Shown: one piece after another, positions 4,747 through 5,806 of the stretch
Numbering within the stretch: the stretch's first letter is position 1
Layout: each line of letters begins with the position of its first letter
NCBI GenBank assembly: GCA_017643325.1
Contig: JAEPNS010000015.1
Location: forward strand, 13,876-19,681
DNA from: Alphaproteobacteria bacterium
GTDB lineage: Bacteria; Pseudomonadota; Alphaproteobacteria; UBA6615
DNA: 5,806 nucleotides
Direction: 5' to 3'
Made by a program: the position numbers and the translations under genes
Notes under the pieces: generated by a model
Database searches by the model: none
Seen by the model: only the letters and a program-made list of their open reading frames with translations
Told to the model about the DNA's origin: nothing

Positions 4747-5806
4747 ATGTTTCGTCATACCAAAAAACTGGCGGTCGGCCTGTTCGCCGCCGGCACCGCG
4801 CTGTTCGCCGCGGCGCCCGCGATGGCGGCCGTCGACCCGGAGACGGCGTACGTCTTCAACACCTTCTCGTTCCTGTTCAACGGCGCGCTGGTCATGTGGA
4901 TGGCCGCTGGCTTCGCGATGCTCGAATCTGGCCTCGTGCGCTCGAAGAACACGGCCACGATCTGCCTGAAGAACATCGCGCTCTACTCGATCGCGGGCAT
5001 CATGTTCTACCTGGTCGGCTACAACCTGATGTACGCCGACGTCAGCGGCTACATCGGCTCCTTCTCGTTCCTCTACAACCCGAGCGAGGCGGAACTTGCC
5101 CTGTTCGGCGCGGACGAGGCGACAGAGGAAATCGTGGCCCCCGTCATCGAGGGCGGCTACTCGGTCGCGTCCGACTGGTTCTTCCAGATGGTCTTCGTCG
5201 CGACGGCCGCGTCGATCGTGTCAGGCACCGTCGCAGAGCGCATCAAGCTCTGGCCGTTCCTGATCTTCGTCGTGATCCTGACCGCCTTCATCTACCCGAT
5301 CCAGGGCTCCTGGACCTGGGGCGGCGGCTGGCTGTCGGAGATGGGCTTCTCGGACTTCGCCGGCTCCACCATCGTCCACTCCGTGGGCGGCTGGGCCGCG
5401 GTGACCGGGGCTTTGATCATCGGCGCGCGTAAGGGCAAGTACGGCCCCGACGGCCGCGTGAACCCGATGCCGGGCGCCAACCTGCCGCTCGCCACGCTGG
5501 GCACGTTCATCCTGTGGCTCGGCTGGTTCGGCTTCAACGGCGGCTCCCAGCTTGCACTGGGCTCGGCAGCCGATGCCACCTGGATGGCGATCGTCTTCAC
5601 CAACACCAACCTGGCCGCGGCCGGCGGTGTGGTCGCAGCGATGATCGCGACCCAGATCATGTACAAGAAGGTCGACCTCACGATGGCGCTGAACGGCGCG
5701 ATCGCCGGCCTGGTCTCGATCACGGCCGGCCCGGACCTGACCAATCACCTGATGTCGATCATCGTCGGCGCCATCGGCGGCATTCTGGTCGTCTTCGCCA
5801 TCCCGC
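4747..5806 (+). CDS. amtB: Ammonium channel/transporter AmtB (3' end cut by the window)
   Basis: The visible part encodes 353 residues without a stop and continues past the window; perhaps a fifth of the protein is missing. A signal peptide is clear: KK, a hydrophobic Ala/Leu/Phe stretch, then AMA-AVD with cleavage likely after A27. Alternating hydrophobic segments follow, as expected for an inner-membrane trimeric channel. By alignment to E. coli AmtB, visible functional residues are F150 (Phe gate, F107), W191 (ammonium site, W148), D203 (D160), H211 (first pore histidine, H168), F263 (F215) and S267 (S219). The ammonium-transporter signature runs from D203 to R228. The second pore histidine lies beyond the edge. 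The loop at about 98-142 is long and acidic. ATG at 4747 follows AAGGGAG (4730-4736), and the gene shares the RpoN-driven transcript with glnK, its regulator. Confidence 0.96.
   Translation, partial: MFRHTKKLAVGLFAAGTALFAAAPAMAAVDPETAYVFNTFSFLFNGALVMWMAAGFAMLESGLVRSKNTATICLKNIALYSIAGIMFYLVGYNLMYADVSGYIGSFSFLYNPSEAELALFGADEATEEIVAPVIEGGYSVASDWFFQMVFVATAASIVSGTVAERIKLWPFLIFVVILTAFIYPIQGSWTWGGGWLSEMGFSDFAGSTIVHSVGGWAAVTGALIIGARKGKYGPDGRVNPMPGANLPLATLGTFILWLGWFGFNGGSQLALGSAADATWMAIVFTNTNLAAAGGVVAAMIATQIMYKKVDLTMALNGAIAGLVSITAGPDLTNHLMSIIVGAIGGILVVFAIP

Noticed and set aside
4896..5748. Open frames on both strands within amtB
   Set aside because: The reading frame from 4747 gives an unmistakable AmtB with signal peptide and pore residues; the others are out-of-frame shadows rich in Arg/Gly/Asp.

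Overview
The window is GC-rich chromosomal DNA with strong G/C preference at third codon positions. It looks like an alphaproteobacterium, possibly of the Rhodospirillales type. This is inferred from gene order and from the alphaproteobacterial style of the PII protein, the Trm112 protein and the CnoX-like thioredoxin; no taxonomic search was run. There are seven complete genes and one gene cut by the right edge. I see no mobile element, CRISPR array, tRNA or rRNA.

Left block (89-2864, plus strand): a stand-alone tRNA-editing protein of the ProX/PrdX (YbaK-like) family is followed, after a 95-base gap, by a tightly packed run of four genes. These are a thioredoxin-TPR co-chaperone (CnoX/YbbN type), a stand-alone LON substrate-binding-domain protein, a Trm112-family protein and a DUF971 protein. 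The four overlap by 4 bases or are separated by 7 and 2 bases, so they are very probably one transcript. Most of this block relates to translation fidelity or protein quality control; the roles of the LON-domain and DUF971 proteins remain unknown.

Middle (2877-4130, minus strand): a UbiH/UbiF/COQ6-family FAD monooxygenase for ubiquinone ring hydroxylation converges on the DUF971 gene with only 12 bases between stop codons. A perfect 6-bp-stem hairpin lies at this junction.

Right block (4131-5806): a 258-base, locally AT-rich divergent intergenic region carries a near-consensus sigma-54 (RpoN) promoter, an NtrC-like TGCA-N9-TGCA site and other inverted and direct repeats. It drives glnK (PII signalling protein) and amtB (ammonium channel, cut at the window end). 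This is the classic nitrogen-limitation module: RpoN and NtrC switch the pair on, AmtB conducts ammonium, and GlnK blocks AmtB when nitrogen is plentiful.

Overall the genes are ordinary and conserved. I found no convincing new system. The points most worth a second look are the architecture of the glnK promoter region, the paired GGGTATACCC-like elements ahead of the editing gene and the cnoX operon, and the conserved quality-control cluster with its two poorly characterised members.
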